Notes under the pieces: model-generated
Database searches by the model: none
What the model was told of the DNA's origin: nothing
What the model saw: the letters and a program-made list of their open reading frames with translations, nothing else
Program-made: the position numbers and the translations under genes
Assembly: GCA_017475555.1 (NCBI GenBank)
Contig: JAFVFL010000004.1
Location: 1-52,405 of the forward strand
Source: Ruminococcus sp.
GTDB taxonomy: Bacteria; Bacillota; Clostridia; Oscillospirales; Ruminococcaceae
DNA: 52,405 nt
Direction of reading: 5' to 3'
In this document: positions 1 to 9,746 of the stretch, one piece after another
How the letters are laid out: each line of letters starts with the position of its first letter
How positions within the stretch are numbered: position 1 is the stretch's first letter

Positions 1-166
1 AAAGAAGTTCATTAGTTACATTCAACACTGGATGAACAATTACCCAAGGAAAAAGTTTAACTGGCTTTCTCCTTTTGATGTGTCACTTTCACTAAACCTC
101 TCACCTAATCTTTGGTGACATTTTATATTGCAATTTTCACTGAACCAAAAGCTTGCTCATTAGTCC

Positions 167-195
167 TTGACAACCATTTTAATCCGTGATATAAT
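167..195 (+). promoter_or_regulatory. sigma-A promoter of leuS
   Basis: TTGACA at 167-172 and TATAAT at 190-195 are separated by exactly 17 bp. The predicted transcript starts near 202, leaving a leader of about 40 nt before the leuS ATG. This is too short for a T-box riboswitch, a control often found on Firmicute aminoacyl-tRNA synthetase genes. Bases 1-160 hold no gene that I can support. Confidence 0.85.
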
Positions 196-240
196 ATGTG
201 AGTATGGATAAAATCTGATTGAAAAAGAGGTCATCAGTAT

Positions 241-2664
241 ATGAAGGAATACGATTTCAAAAAAATAGAAAAGAAATGGCAGGACAAGTGGGACACGGAG
301 AAGCCGTTCAGGGCTGTGGACTTTGATACCACAAGACCGAAATACTACGTGCTCTACGAGTTCTTCAATATCAGCGGCAACCTGCACATGGGTCATCTCA
401 AGGGCACTGTCCCGGCGGACGCTCTTGCCCGCTACAAGAGACTTGCCGGATATAATGTGCTTTTCCCTATCGGCGGTGACGCATTCGGTCTTCCGGCTGA
501 GAATGCTGCGATCAAGACCGGTATCAATCCGAAGGATTTTGTCGCAAAGGGAATGAAGACTGTTACTGAGCAGTCAAAGCTCATAGGACTTTCCTTTGAC
601 TGGGACAGGACTATCTGCACCAGCGACCCGGCTTACTATAAGTGGACTCAGTGGATATTCCTCCAGCTGCTCAAAAATGACAAGGCGTATAAAAAGGAGG
701 GCTATGTCAATTTCTGTCCCAAGTGCAAGACAGTTCTCTCCAACGAGGACAGTCAGGGCGGAAAGTGCGACCGCTGCGGAAGTGATGTAGTTCAGAAGAA
801 GCGGTGGGTATGGTTCCTGAAGATGAAGGAGTATTCACAGAAGCTCCTTGACAATGTTGACCGCATAGAAATGGCTGACAACCTCAAGGAGGCACAGCGT
901 AACTGGATCGGCAAGAGCGAGGGTATTGAGCTTACATTCCCGCTCGTTGACGAGTCAGGAAATGAGTTCGACAAGGTCACAGTGTTCACGACCTGTATCG
1001 AGACTGTATACGGAGTTTCGTTCGTTCTCCTTGCTCCTGAGCACCCGTTCGTTAAGAAATATGCTGACAAGATACAGAATCTTTCAGACGCTGAGGATTA
1101 CTGCTATAAGACGAGCCTGAGAAGCGAATTTGACAGAATGTCAGATGTCAAGTCCAAGACAGGCTGTGAGCTTAAAGGAATATACGCCATAAATCCGGCA
1201 AACGGTGCGAAGGTACCGGTCTACCTTGCTGATTTCGTGCTTGCAAATTACGGTACAGGTGCGGTAATGGCTGTTGCGTGCCACGACCAGAGAGACTTTG
1301 AATTTGCGGACGCTTTCGGTATAGAGAAGCTTCAGGTCATTGAGGGCGACTGTGCTGAGCGTGCGGTCGAGAAGAAGGAATATCTTGAAGCAGACAGTCT
1401 TATGATAAACTCCGAGGAGTTCACAGGTATGCACGTCAAGGAGGCTAAGGCTGCCATTGCTGACAAGCTCGTTGGCATGGGTGCAGCTGAGAGAGTCACC
1501 AACTTCCGTATGCAGGACTGGCCGTTCAACCGTCAGAGATACTGGGGCGAGCCTTTCCCGGTCGTATTCTGCGATAACTGCGGAACTGTTCCGCTTCCGG
1601 AGGACGAGCTTCCGCTGGAGCTCCCGTATACAAATGACTATCTGCCCAACGAGACAGGTGATTCTCCTCTCTCCAAGGTAACAGAATGGGTGGAGTGCAG
1701 CTGTCCGAAATGCGGCGGAAAGGCAGTGCGTGAGACTGATACAATGCCCAACTGGGCAGGTTCGAGCTGGTACTGGCTCAGATATATCGACCCGCACAAC
1801 GAGAGCGCTCTTGCGGATATAGAGAAGCTGAAATACTGGGGCAGCGTTGACTGCTACACCGGCGGTACTGAGCATATCACACGCCACGTACTCTATGCCT
1901 TCTTCTGGCAGAATTTCCTTTATGAGATAGGTGCCGTTCCGTCAAGAGATCCGTTTATCCGCAAAATGGGCAGCGGACTTATCCTTGACGACCAGGGCAA
2001 GAAAATGAGCAAGAGCTCAACAAACGGAGTATCACCGCTTGAGGTGCTTGATAAGTACGGTGCGGACGCTACAAGGCTCCATGTACACTTCCTCGGCGGC
2101 TATGAGGACAATACCCCGTGGACATATGACGGAATAAAGGGTATCACGAACTTTATCGACAATGTATGGAGACTTCAGGACATGATAAAGGGCGACGAGG
2201 TGTCAGAGAAGCATATCTACGATCTCAACAGACTTATAAAGAAAATGGGCGAGGACTATGAGGACTTAAAGCTCAACACGGCTATTGCTGCGTGCATGAA
2301 GTTCGTTAAGGGGATCAATGCAGACGGATATATAACCCGTGAGGAGCTTCGTCAGTTCCTTATCATGCTCAATCCCCTTGCTCCGCATATCACGAGCGAG
2401 ATGTACGAGAATGTATTCGGCGGCGAGCTTATAAATGACAAGTGGCCGGAGTATGATGAGAAGTATCTCGTTGAGGACACTGTTGAGATACCCGTACAGG
2501 TCAACGGAAAGCTCCGTGACAAGGTAAAGGTCGATCGTGCAATAACTGCTGACGAGATCAGAAAGCTCATTGATACAGAGTATTCTTCACTTATCCCGGA
2601 CGGAAAGAGCATAGTCAAGTTCATTTACGTCCCCGGAAGAATAGTCAATATAGTTGTTAAATAA
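241..2664 (+). CDS. leuS: leucyl-tRNA synthetase
   Basis: Class Ia aminoacyl-tRNA synthetase that charges tRNA-Leu with leucine in the cytoplasm. The HIGH motif appears as HMGH at residues 49-52 and the KMSKS loop at residues 588-592. A zinc-binding insertion with two Cys pairs (FCPKC and CDRCG) lies near residues 158-182, and the editing (CP1) domain and anticodon-binding region are present at the usual places. The length of 807 residues is normal for a bacterial LeuRS. The ATG at 241 follows a purine-rich site (AGAGG) and a consensus promoter. The gene stands alone; the topoisomerase gene begins 76 bp further on. A tRNA-Leu(CAG), one of its substrates, is encoded at 35192-35278 in the same window. 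Confidence 0.97.
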   Translation: MKEYDFKKIEKKWQDKWDTEKPFRAVDFDTTRPKYYVLYEFFNISGNLHMGHLKGTVPADALARYKRLAGYNVLFPIGGDAFGLPAENAAIKTGINPKDFVAKGMKTVTEQSKLIGLSFDWDRTICTSDPAYYKWTQWIFLQLLKNDKAYKKEGYVNFCPKCKTVLSNEDSQGGKCDRCGSDVVQKKRWVWFLKMKEYSQKLLDNVDRIEMADNLKEAQRNWIGKSEGIELTFPLVDESGNEFDKVTVFTTCIETVYGVSFVLLAPEHPFVKKYADKIQNLSDAEDYCYKTSLRSEFDRMSDVKSKTGCELKGIYAINPANGAKVPVYLADFVLANYGTGAVMAVACHDQRDFEFADAFGIEKLQVIEGDCAERAVEKKEYLEADSLMINSEEFTGMHVKEAKAAIADKLVGMGAAERVTNFRMQDWPFNRQRYWGEPFPVVFCDNCGTVPLPEDELPLELPYTNDYLPNETGDSPLSKVTEWVECSCPKCGGKAVRETDTMPNWAGSSWYWLRYIDPHNESALADIEKLKYWGSVDCYTGGTEHITRHVLYAFFWQNFLYEIGAVPSRDPFIRKMGSGLILDDQGKKMSKSSTNGVSPLEVLDKYGADATRLHVHFLGGYEDNTPWTYDGIKGITNFIDNVWRLQDMIKGDEVSEKHIYDLNRLIKKMGEDYEDLKLNTAIAACMKFVKGINADGYITREELRQFLIMLNPLAPHITSEMYENVFGGELINDKWPEYDEKYLVEDTVEIPVQVNGKLRDKVKVDRAITADEIRKLIDTEYSSLIPDGKSIVKFIYVPGRIVNIVVK

Positions 2665-2680
2665 TTAAAATGATGATTTT

Positions 2681-2710
2681 AGCCCTCTGCCGTATCACTG
2701 ACAGAGGGCT
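2681..2710. other. hairpin between leuS and parE-like gene
   Basis: A perfect 9-bp stem (AGCCCTCTG pairing with CAGAGGGCT) has a 12-nt loop. No clear U-tract follows on the plus strand (GAAAAATTC), so it is a weak terminator candidate or a processing or mRNA-stabilising hairpin. Confidence 0.4.
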
Positions 2711-2740
2711 GAAAAATTCAGAAAGGACACAGCATATCCT

Positions 2741-4720
2741 ATGGCTAAGAAAAAGGACTACGGAAACGAAAGCATTACAATGCTCAAGGGTGCTGACAAG
2801 GTGAGAAAACGCCCTGCTGTAATTTTCGGCTCGGACGGACTTGACGGCTGTGAGCATTCGATTTTTGAGGTCATCTCCAACTCTATCGACGAGGCAAGAG
2901 AGGGCTATGGCGACAAGATAATCATAACACATTTCCGGGACGATTCCATTGAGGTCGAGGATTTCGGCAGAGGCTGCCCGGTGGACTTCAACAAAAACGA
3001 GCAGAGATATAACTGGGAGCTTGTATACTGTGAGCTGTACGCCGGAGGAAAATACGACGACTCAGCTGAATCCTATGAATATTCTCTCGGTCTGAACGGA
3101 CTCGGACTTTGTGCCACTCAGTTCTCCTCAGAATTTATGGACGTTGAGGTGGTGCGTGACGGGACGAAGTACGGACTGCACTTTGAAAAGGGAAACAACG
3201 TCGGGGGGCTGAAAAAGGAGCCGTGCAAACGCCGTCAGACCGGCACAAGAACACGGTGGAGACCTGATCTGGAGGTGTTCACGGACATCGCAGTGAGCGA
3301 CGATTACTTTCATGATGTGCTGAAAAGACAGGCTGTCGTCAATCCTGGTCTGCTGTTCGTCTTCCGTTCTGAGAAGGAGGACGGCGGATTTGAGGAAACG
3401 CAGTTTTTCTATGAGAACGGAATAACAGAATATGCCGCAGAGCTTGCAGGAGAGGGAACTATCATACCGATACAGCACTGGACTGCTGAAAAAAAGGGCA
3501 GGGACAGAGCGGATAAGCCGGAATATAAGGTAAAGCTTGAGGTCGCATTCACGTTCACCAACAAGGCAAAGGCTGCTGAATATTACCACAATTCAAGCTT
3601 TCTTGAGCACGGCGGCTCCCCGGCTGATGCAGTAAAGCGTGCTTTCACGGCACAGATAGACAGCTATATAAAATCTGTGAACGGATATCAGAAAACCGAA
3701 AATAAGATAGCCTTTCAGGATATAGAGGAGTGCCTCGTTCTTGTGTCATCGTCATTCTCGACCCAGACCTCATATGAGAATCAGACAAAAAAGGCTATAA
3801 CCAATAAGTTTATCCGTGAAGCGATGACTGAATTTCTCCGCCATCAGCTTGAGGTGTACTTTATTGAGAACCCTGACGACGCACAGAAGCTTGCCGAGCA
3901 GATAATAATAAACAAGCGAAGCCGTGAAAGTGCGGAGAGGATACGCCAGAACACAAAAAAGAAGCTTACCGGCAATATCGACCTTGCGAACATGGTGGAG
4001 AAGTTCGTTGACTGCCGCACCAAGGACGTTACACGCAGGGAGATATATATAGTGGAGGGCGACTCGGCTCTCGGCTCTGTAAAGCTTGCGAGGGACTCCG
4101 AATTTCAGGCAGTTATCCCGGTAAGAGGAAAGATACTCAACTGCCTGAAGGCGGATTACACCAAGATATTCAAGAACGAGATAATCACCGACCTTATAAA
4201 AGTCCTCGGCTGCGGGGTTGAGGTGACTGCGAAGGCAAACAAGGAGCTTTCGAGCTTCAATATCGACAACTTCCGCTGGAGCAAAATAGTTATCTGCACC
4301 GATGCGGACGTTGACGGCTTCCAGATACGCACGCTTATCCTTACCATGCTTTACAGGCTCACTCCGACACTTATCGAGCAGGGCTATGTGTATATCGCAG
4401 AGTCTCCGCTATTTGAGATAAATACGAAGGAAAAGACCTATTTTGCCTATACTGAGCAGGAAAAGCAGCGTATACTCAATACTATCGGCGACAAAAAGCA
4501 TACCATACAGCGTTCAAAGGGACTCGGTGAGAATGAGCCGGATATGATGTCCCTGACGACTATGAATCCGCAGACACGCCGGCTGATAAAGGTCAGCTCT
4601 GAGGACGTTAAAACAGCTGCACAGGTGTTTGAAATGCTCCTCGGTGACGATCTTCAGGGCAGAAAAAACTACATCTCGGAGTATGGCGCGGACTATTTGG
4701 AGCTTGCCGACATAAGCTGA
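2741..4720 (+). CDS. type II topoisomerase subunit B (ParE/GyrB-like)
   Basis: ATPase subunit of a type II DNA topoisomerase. It has a GHKL ATP-binding domain (ISNSIDEAREG near residue 46; EDFGRGCPV; GLNGLGLCATQ), a transducer domain with the conserved QTK loop (ENQTKKAITN), and a TOPRIM domain (IVEGDSALGS, DADVDGFQIRT). The length of 659 residues is normal. Several usually invariant stretches deviate from the GyrB/ParE consensus: EGDSALGSVK instead of EGDSAGGSAK, PVRGKIL instead of PLRGKIL, and DGFQIRT instead of DGAHIRT. That suggests a divergent paralogue rather than the main gyrase. Its partner is the ParC-like gene at 6136, with a membrane-protein gene between them. Topoisomerase IV is the more likely assignment than gyrase, because the partner A subunit has a short C-terminal region. 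Confidence 0.88.
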   Translation: MAKKKDYGNESITMLKGADKVRKRPAVIFGSDGLDGCEHSIFEVISNSIDEAREGYGDKIIITHFRDDSIEVEDFGRGCPVDFNKNEQRYNWELVYCELYAGGKYDDSAESYEYSLGLNGLGLCATQFSSEFMDVEVVRDGTKYGLHFEKGNNVGGLKKEPCKRRQTGTRTRWRPDLEVFTDIAVSDDYFHDVLKRQAVVNPGLLFVFRSEKEDGGFEETQFFYENGITEYAAELAGEGTIIPIQHWTAEKKGRDRADKPEYKVKLEVAFTFTNKAKAAEYYHNSSFLEHGGSPADAVKRAFTAQIDSYIKSVNGYQKTENKIAFQDIEECLVLVSSSFSTQTSYENQTKKAITNKFIREAMTEFLRHQLEVYFIENPDDAQKLAEQIIINKRSRESAERIRQNTKKKLTGNIDLANMVEKFVDCRTKDVTRREIYIVEGDSALGSVKLARDSEFQAVIPVRGKILNCLKADYTKIFKNEIITDLIKVLGCGVEVTAKANKELSSFNIDNFRWSKIVICTDADVDGFQIRTLILTMLYRLTPTLIEQGYVYIAESPLFEINTKEKTYFAYTEQEKQRILNTIGDKKHTIQRSKGLGENEPDMMSLTTMNPQTRRLIKVSSEDVKTAAQVFEMLLGDDLQGRKNYISEYGADYLELADIS

Positions 4721-4814
4721 CAAACGAAAAATAATTATTGATTTTCGATATTTTTCTATTGACAAATGATACTGTGTGTGCTATACTGTAAAAAAAGCAT
4801 ACGGAGGTATCACA

Positions 4815-6188
4815 ATGACTGTCCACGGCGAATTTATCAGCATTCTCTTTGCATTTGTGTTCGCAGTACCGATCCCGGTGCTGCTTGCCATAGCTGCTCT
4901 GAAAAGCTCAAGCGGCGGCGTACTCACGGGAAATGATAAGCTTACGATGCTGCTTTGCCTTGTTCCGGGGGTATTATTTATTTCGCTCGCTGCTGACCTG
5001 AAGCTGAGCTATATGGCAACGCCGGGAGATCTTGCCTTGATGATCGGTCTTACAATGCCGTTCGGGTGGCTCCCGTCGGTGCTTGCCGTTATGAGCCTGA
5101 GAAAGCTTATCAGCAATAATAACACCGGAAAGGGCAGCGATATATTCACGATACTGCTCGGTGCGGTGTACTCGGCTGCCCTTGTCGGATCAATTTTTGA
5201 GCTTTCCGGTGCGGACTATGACGAAGCGATATATTACTTTCAAAAGCACGCTATCTTGCATACGGAATACGGATATCTTATATTCATTTTCACAGCACTC
5301 GGTATAGCCGGACTTATAGTACTCGTATCTGCTGAGCCGGGACATATCACACCCATAGTTTCGGCTGTCTCGACCGGCTTCACAATTGTCGGGCTGGTGC
5401 TTATGGCATTCATCAACATTCAGCTGATGCGTGAGCCTGAGTATGGTCTGATACTTCTGTGGCTTTACTATGCGGTACTGATCTTCATTACAGCAAGAGC
5501 GGTACGCTTTCATATCACCGAACAGGTGCGGCTGAACAACGAGCGTGAGGCTGTGTTCCGCACCAGAGTCGGCAAATGGCTGCACAGGATAATGTCATCT
5601 GCCGCCGGAATGACTGCATTCACCTTTGCTATGATACTCCCGGTCGCAGCACTTCTTGAGATACTCTATATACTCACCGGGCAGGGAGTTTCCGGCTTTA
5701 TCAAGGCATTCACCGAAACGGCAGACTGGACGTTCTCTCAGCAGACTCCGCCGCCGCCGCTGGAGTATGACGGACACTATCTCTGTACTGTAGCGGCAGG
5801 CGGTCACAAAAAGATCGTTAGACCGCTCAGGTACGGGAAACGGCTTGACCATATCATAATTGTGAACCGACAGCTCCTTGCTGCAAATGCGTTTGAGGAA
5901 CTGATCGCCGAAAAAGCTCCGGGATTTCACCGTGCCGTCCGCAGCTTCTACAACAGGCACGGCTATCCTGTTTCAAAGCTCATTACCACCCAGCTCAGAG
6001 CAGATGTTGTCTATATACTGATGAAGCCGCTTGAATGGCTGTTTATCCTGACTCTTTACCTGTTTGACACGAACCCGGAGGACAGGATAGCTGTGCAGTA
6101 TTCGGATCATATCGTTCAGAAAAGGAGAAATATAAATGCCCAGAAAGAAAAAGGAAACCGAAAAGAAAGCTCCTGCATACAAGCATGA
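4815..6188 (+). CDS. multi-pass membrane protein (possibly DUF6688 family)
   Basis: No known function. I chose the ATG at 4815 because GGAGGT at 4804-4809 sits just upstream. The product is about 457 residues. It has roughly eight hydrophobic segments in the N-terminal two thirds, then a soluble stretch with CTVAAGGHKKIVRPLRYGKR and IIVNRQLLAANAFEELI, and a final hydrophobic segment (PLEWLFILTLYLFD). This conserved-looking C-terminal part resembles what I recall of DUF6688 proteins, an uncertain assignment. The last 18 codons run 53 bp into the parC-like gene in another frame, so the lysine-rich tail may be an extension after loss of an earlier stop. It sits between the two topoisomerase subunit genes on the same strand and is probably cotranscribed with them. 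Confidence 0.75.
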   Translation: MTVHGEFISILFAFVFAVPIPVLLAIAALKSSSGGVLTGNDKLTMLLCLVPGVLFISLAADLKLSYMATPGDLALMIGLTMPFGWLPSVLAVMSLRKLISNNNTGKGSDIFTILLGAVYSAALVGSIFELSGADYDEAIYYFQKHAILHTEYGYLIFIFTALGIAGLIVLVSAEPGHITPIVSAVSTGFTIVGLVLMAFINIQLMREPEYGLILLWLYYAVLIFITARAVRFHITEQVRLNNEREAVFRTRVGKWLHRIMSSAAGMTAFTFAMILPVAALLEILYILTGQGVSGFIKAFTETADWTFSQQTPPPPLEYDGHYLCTVAAGGHKKIVRPLRYGKRLDHIIIVNRQLLAANAFEELIAEKAPGFHRAVRSFYNRHGYPVSKLITTQLRADVVYILMKPLEWLFILTLYLFDTNPEDRIAVQYSDHIVQKRRNINAQKEKGNRKESSCIQA

Positions 6189-8379
6189 AGCATATATAGA
6201 GGGCTCCGGCAGCATTGTCGATCAGCATATATCAGATGTGCTCAAGAACAACTATATGCCCTATGCAATGAGCGTCATCATATCACGTGCTCTTCCGGAG
6301 ATAGACGGCTTCAAGCCCTCTCACCGCAAGCTGCTTTATATGATGTACAAGAGAGGTCTGCTCAGTCCGGACAAGGAGCGCTCAAAGTCTGCTAATGTCG
6401 TAGGAGAGACTATGAAGCTCAATCCGCACGGAGATCAGGCTATCTATGAGACTATGGTGCGTATGACACGGGGAAATGAGGCTCTGCTGCACCCGTACAT
6501 CGACTCAAAGGGCAACTTCGGCAAGCAGTATTCAAGTAAGATGCACTTTGCAGCTCCCCGATACACCGAGGTAAAGCTCGAAAAGATATGCAATGAGCTT
6601 TTCCGGGATATCGACAAGGAGACAGTTGACCTTGTGCCGAATTACGACAATACTATGCTTGAGCCGACCCTTCTCCCTGCGACCTTTCCGACCGTGCTGG
6701 TCAATTCCAATACCGGTATCGCCGTATCTATGGCGAGCAACGTCTGCCCGTTCAATCTTGAAGAGGTGTGCGAAACGACTATTGCCCTGATGAAGGACCC
6801 GAATCATGATATTCTCAGTACCCTGAAGGGCCCTGACTTTCCGGGCGGCGGATATATGCTGTACGATGAGGCGGAGCTGAACAAGGTATACGAGACCGGC
6901 ATGGGCAGCATAAAGGTCAGGGCTAAGTATAATTACGACAAGGCTGCGAACTGTCTTGAAATAACGCAGATACCCTACACTACGACTGTTGAAGCGATAA
7001 TCGACAGGATAATCGAGCTTGTAAAATCCGGAAAGATACGTGAGATAAGCTATATCCGTGACGAGACAGACCTCAACGGACTGAAGATCGCAATAGACCT
7101 GAAACGAGGGACAGACCCCGACAGGCTCATGCAGAGACTATACAGGCTTACTCCCTTGCAGGACAACTACCCCTGCAACTTCAATATACTCATCGCCGGC
7201 ACTCCACGGGTAATGGGCGTAAGGGAGATAATAACCGAGTGGACAGCGTTCCGTGAGGAGTGCGTCCAGCGGCGTACCTACTACGACCTGCAAAAGAAAA
7301 AGGAGAAGCTCCACCTGCTTGAAGCACTCTCCAAAATACTTCTTGACATCGACAAGGCGATAAAGATAATCCGTGAGACTGAGAACGAGGCTGACGTTGT
7401 GCCCAACCTCATGATAGGCTTCGGTATCGACGAGGTACAGGCAGAATATGTCGCTGAGATAAAGCTGAGAAATATCAACCGGCAGTATATTCTCCGCCGT
7501 GTTGAGGAGGTAGACCAGCTCCGGAAGGATATAGCTGAAATGGAGGATATCCTGAAGGATAAGAAAAAGATAAGAAGGATAATCATTGACGAGCTTCGCA
7601 GCGTGGTAAAGAACTATGCTCAGCCGAGGCGTACTCTGTTCTATTACAGGTCGGACGAGGAGGATATCTCCGAGGAGGAGGAAACGCCTGATTATCCGGT
7701 AAATCTCTTCATCTCCGACAGCGGCTACTTCAAGAAGATCACGCCGCAGTCCCTGCGTATGAGCGGTGAGCAGAAGCTCAAGGAGGGTGACTTCATAAAG
7801 CAGACCTTTGAGACTACAAACCGCACAGAGCTTATATTTTTCTCGGACAAGGCTCAGGCTTACAAGTCAAGGGCGAGTGCATTTGATGATTCAAAGGCAA
7901 GCGTTCTCGGCGATTACGTACCGGCAAAGCTCAGCTTCGATGAGGGAGAGGGCTTCATGTCACTTGTCCCGACAACAGACTACAGCGGTCATATGCTCTT
8001 CTTCTTTGAGAACGGAAAATGTGCCAAGATCCCGCTCAATTCCTATGAGACGAAAACCAATCGTAAAAAGCTCGCAAAGGCTTACTCTGACAAATCTCCT
8101 ATCGTTGCCGCACTGTTCATAAGCGATGACTGTGAGATACTTCTGAGGACGTCAGGAAATCATGCACTTGTGTTCAATTCAGGAATGATACTCCCTAAGA
8201 CCACAAGGGATTCACAGGGCGTACAGGTGATAAATCTCAGGAAGAACAATATTCTTGTGTCTGCGGAAATACTTCTCCCCGATGATGAAAGGGATCTGAA
8301 GAAGTACCGCACAAAGAGCGTGCCCGCAGCAGGAAAGCCTGCACCGGAGCTTGGAGAGGCAAATCAGCTCAAGCTATAA
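6136..8379 (+). CDS. DNA topoisomerase IV/gyrase subunit A (ParC-like)
   Basis: DNA-cleaving subunit of a type II topoisomerase. The breakage-reunion domain is clear: the Arg-Tyr pair in APRYTEVKL gives catalytic Tyr143. It is preceded by the winged-helix region (GFKPSHRKLLYMMY, near residue 58) and VVGETMKLNPHGDQAIYE (near residue 88). A coiled coil lies near residues 420-490. The C-terminal part, about 250 residues, looks like a degenerate blade domain and lacks a recognisable GyrA box, which favours ParC over GyrA. At 747 residues it is within the ParC range. AAAGGAG lies just upstream of the ATG. The gene overlaps the preceding membrane-protein gene by 53 bp and ends at a strong terminator. 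Confidence 0.9.
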   Translation: MPRKKKETEKKAPAYKHEAYIEGSGSIVDQHISDVLKNNYMPYAMSVIISRALPEIDGFKPSHRKLLYMMYKRGLLSPDKERSKSANVVGETMKLNPHGDQAIYETMVRMTRGNEALLHPYIDSKGNFGKQYSSKMHFAAPRYTEVKLEKICNELFRDIDKETVDLVPNYDNTMLEPTLLPATFPTVLVNSNTGIAVSMASNVCPFNLEEVCETTIALMKDPNHDILSTLKGPDFPGGGYMLYDEAELNKVYETGMGSIKVRAKYNYDKAANCLEITQIPYTTTVEAIIDRIIELVKSGKIREISYIRDETDLNGLKIAIDLKRGTDPDRLMQRLYRLTPLQDNYPCNFNILIAGTPRVMGVREIITEWTAFREECVQRRTYYDLQKKKEKLHLLEALSKILLDIDKAIKIIRETENEADVVPNLMIGFGIDEVQAEYVAEIKLRNINRQYILRRVEEVDQLRKDIAEMEDILKDKKKIRRIIIDELRSVVKNYAQPRRTLFYYRSDEEDISEEEETPDYPVNLFISDSGYFKKITPQSLRMSGEQKLKEGDFIKQTFETTNRTELIFFSDKAQAYKSRASAFDDSKASVLGDYVPAKLSFDEGEGFMSLVPTTDYSGHMLFFFENGKCAKIPLNSYETKTNRKKLAKAYSDKSPIVAALFISDDCEILLRTSGNHALVFNSGMILPKTTRDSQGVQVINLRKNNILVSAEILLPDDERDLKKYRTKSVPAAGKPAPELGEANQLKL

Positions 8380-8384
8380 GATAA

Positions 8385-8418
8385 GCGGTCAGTATTTCGC
8401 ATACTGACCGCTTTTTTT
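8385..8418 (+). terminator. rho-independent terminator after parC-like gene
   Basis: An 11-bp perfect stem (GCGGTCAGTAT pairing with ATACTGACCGC) with a 5-nt loop is followed by seven T residues at 8412-8418. It closes the leuS-parE-parC side and abuts the convergent GH5 gene. Confidence 0.93.
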
Positions 8419-9575
8419 CAGCCATCTATCCTGCCTGCGACCTCATTTATCACAGCCTGATCTGAATCGCTCTTTATCTTAAACTCCGTCCGTGAATAGA
8501 AATTGTCGTTTACGTCCCACAGCACCGGAATAAAGCCGTTATCCGCCGCCATATCGAGTATCGTCTGCAAATACTCGGAGGAGGTGCCGGTCGAGTTTGC
8601 GATATGCTCGCCGTCATAAACAGACGTACATTCTCCCACGAAAACCGGGATATCCCGTGAAGAAAACGCCTCATTCAGCTCATCGCACTGCCCCTGACTG
8701 TATTTCAGCCATGAGCCGGAGCCGATCTGATTGCTCCAGTACGGAACGTTGTCGATATAATGCACAGACACCATGAGCCTGTCCTTTGCAGAGTCCTCCG
8801 GCATGATAAAGCTGTCCTTTGTGGTATTGTCGATATTAGTCCAGTAACCGGAAGCAATGAGCACACGGGTCTTGTTATTGCCGCCGGTCTTGCGGACAGC
8901 GTCAACAAAGTGCTGATTCATGGCATTTACATAGTCGTATGTCTCGTCCTCGGTCATGGTCGTGCCGTCCTGCGGAGTACCCAGTGCCTCGTTGAAGCCC
9001 TCAAATATCAGGCGGTCAGAGTAATTCCTGAACCGCTTTGCTATCTGCGTCCAGATCGTATCAACAGCCGACAGCACCTCGTCCTTTGTATGATTTTTTA
9101 TGAGAAATTCGTCATAATGGTGGCAGTTTATCACAACGTACAGTCCGGCGTTCCGGCAGTAATCCACCACCTCCTGCACCCTGTTCATATACTCCTCATT
9201 TATCTGGTACTTTCCGTCATCTGCCATCATATTCCCCCAGTACACGGGCACTCTGACAGTTTCAAAGCCAGCTGCTGCCATTCCGTCGATGCACTCCTGA
9301 GTAGTCTCGACCGCTCCCCAGCATTTCTCAAAATCCTGCGGTGTATCGCCGACCTTTGAAGCACCTGAGGTTAGATTTGATGTATCAGACCAGAAGGCTT
9401 CAAGCGTATTGCCGAGGTTTATCCCGACACCCATTTCCTTTGCGAAATCCATAGCGGAAAGCTCGTCTCTCATTTTTCCGTCATCCGCTCCGCTGCCGGC
9501 GCTGCCGCAGCCTGAGGCAGTTATGAACAGCACCGCCGCCGCCGCAATATAAAATGCTCTGTTTTTCATTTTCAT
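8418..9575 (-). CDS. GH5 family endoglucanase-like lipoprotein
   Basis: Secreted glycoside hydrolase of family 5, probably acting on cellulose or mixed-linkage beta-glucans. A type II signal peptide with lipobox ITASGC predicts lipidation at Cys23 and anchoring on the outer face of the membrane. The TIM barrel shows the family signatures: NLGNT (residues 53-57), RVPVYW near residue 108, INCHHY (149-154), the acid/base in FEGFNEALG (Glu196) and the nucleophile in PVFVGECTS (Glu315). The total of 385 residues fits a single catalytic domain, with no carbohydrate-binding module and no dockerin, so it is not a cellulosome subunit. Subfamily 4 is a guess from the N-terminal motif. It is monocistronic with its own promoter and faces the parC-like gene. 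Confidence 0.92.
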   Translation of the reverse strand: MKMKNRAFYIAAAAVLFITASGCGSAGSGADDGKMRDELSAMDFAKEMGVGINLGNTLEAFWSDTSNLTSGASKVGDTPQDFEKCWGAVETTQECIDGMAAAGFETVRVPVYWGNMMADDGKYQINEEYMNRVQEVVDYCRNAGLYVVINCHHYDEFLIKNHTKDEVLSAVDTIWTQIAKRFRNYSDRLIFEGFNEALGTPQDGTTMTEDETYDYVNAMNQHFVDAVRKTGGNNKTRVLIASGYWTNIDNTTKDSFIMPEDSAKDRLMVSVHYIDNVPYWSNQIGSGSWLKYSQGQCDELNEAFSSRDIPVFVGECTSVYDGEHIANSTGTSSEYLQTILDMAADNGFIPVLWDVNDNFYSRTEFKIKSDSDQAVINEVAGRIDG

Positions 9576-9598
9576 TCTCCTAAAAACAATTTATATCC

Positions 9599-9627
9599 AT
9601 TATACAGCACTTCTCCGGAAATTTCAA
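9599..9627 (-). promoter_or_regulatory. promoter of the GH5 gene
   Basis: Read on the minus strand, TTGAAA (9627-9622) and TATAAT (9604-9599) are 17 bp apart, immediately upstream of the GH5 start with AGGAG just before the ATG. Confidence 0.75.
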
Positions 9628-9687
9628 TATAAAATAATGATAATTATAAATTTTTCTTTCCATACCTGTGAACTTTTTGTGTAGTCA

Positions 9688-9716
9688 TTGCATTTCAGGC
9701 AGAAAAAGTGTATAAT
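9688..9716 (+). promoter_or_regulatory. promoter of the cca operon
   Basis: TTGCAT at 9688-9693 and TATAAT at 9711-9716 with 17-bp spacing, 30 bp upstream of the cca ATG, which is itself preceded by GGAGGTGAG. Confidence 0.7.
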
Positions 9717-9746
9717 TAAAATGATAGTGTTAGCGGAGGTGAGCTT

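Noticed and set aside
1..240. T-box riboswitch for leuS
   Set aside because: The consensus promoter at 167-195 leaves only about 40 nt of leader, and no T-box core sequence is seen.
1141..1887. 248-codon open frame antisense to leuS
   Set aside because: It lies entirely inside leuS, lacks a ribosome site and resembles no family; it is a shadow of codon usage.
8418..9575. GH5 enzyme as a cellulosome subunit
   Set aside because: The protein has a lipobox and ends right after the catalytic domain; no dockerin repeats are present.
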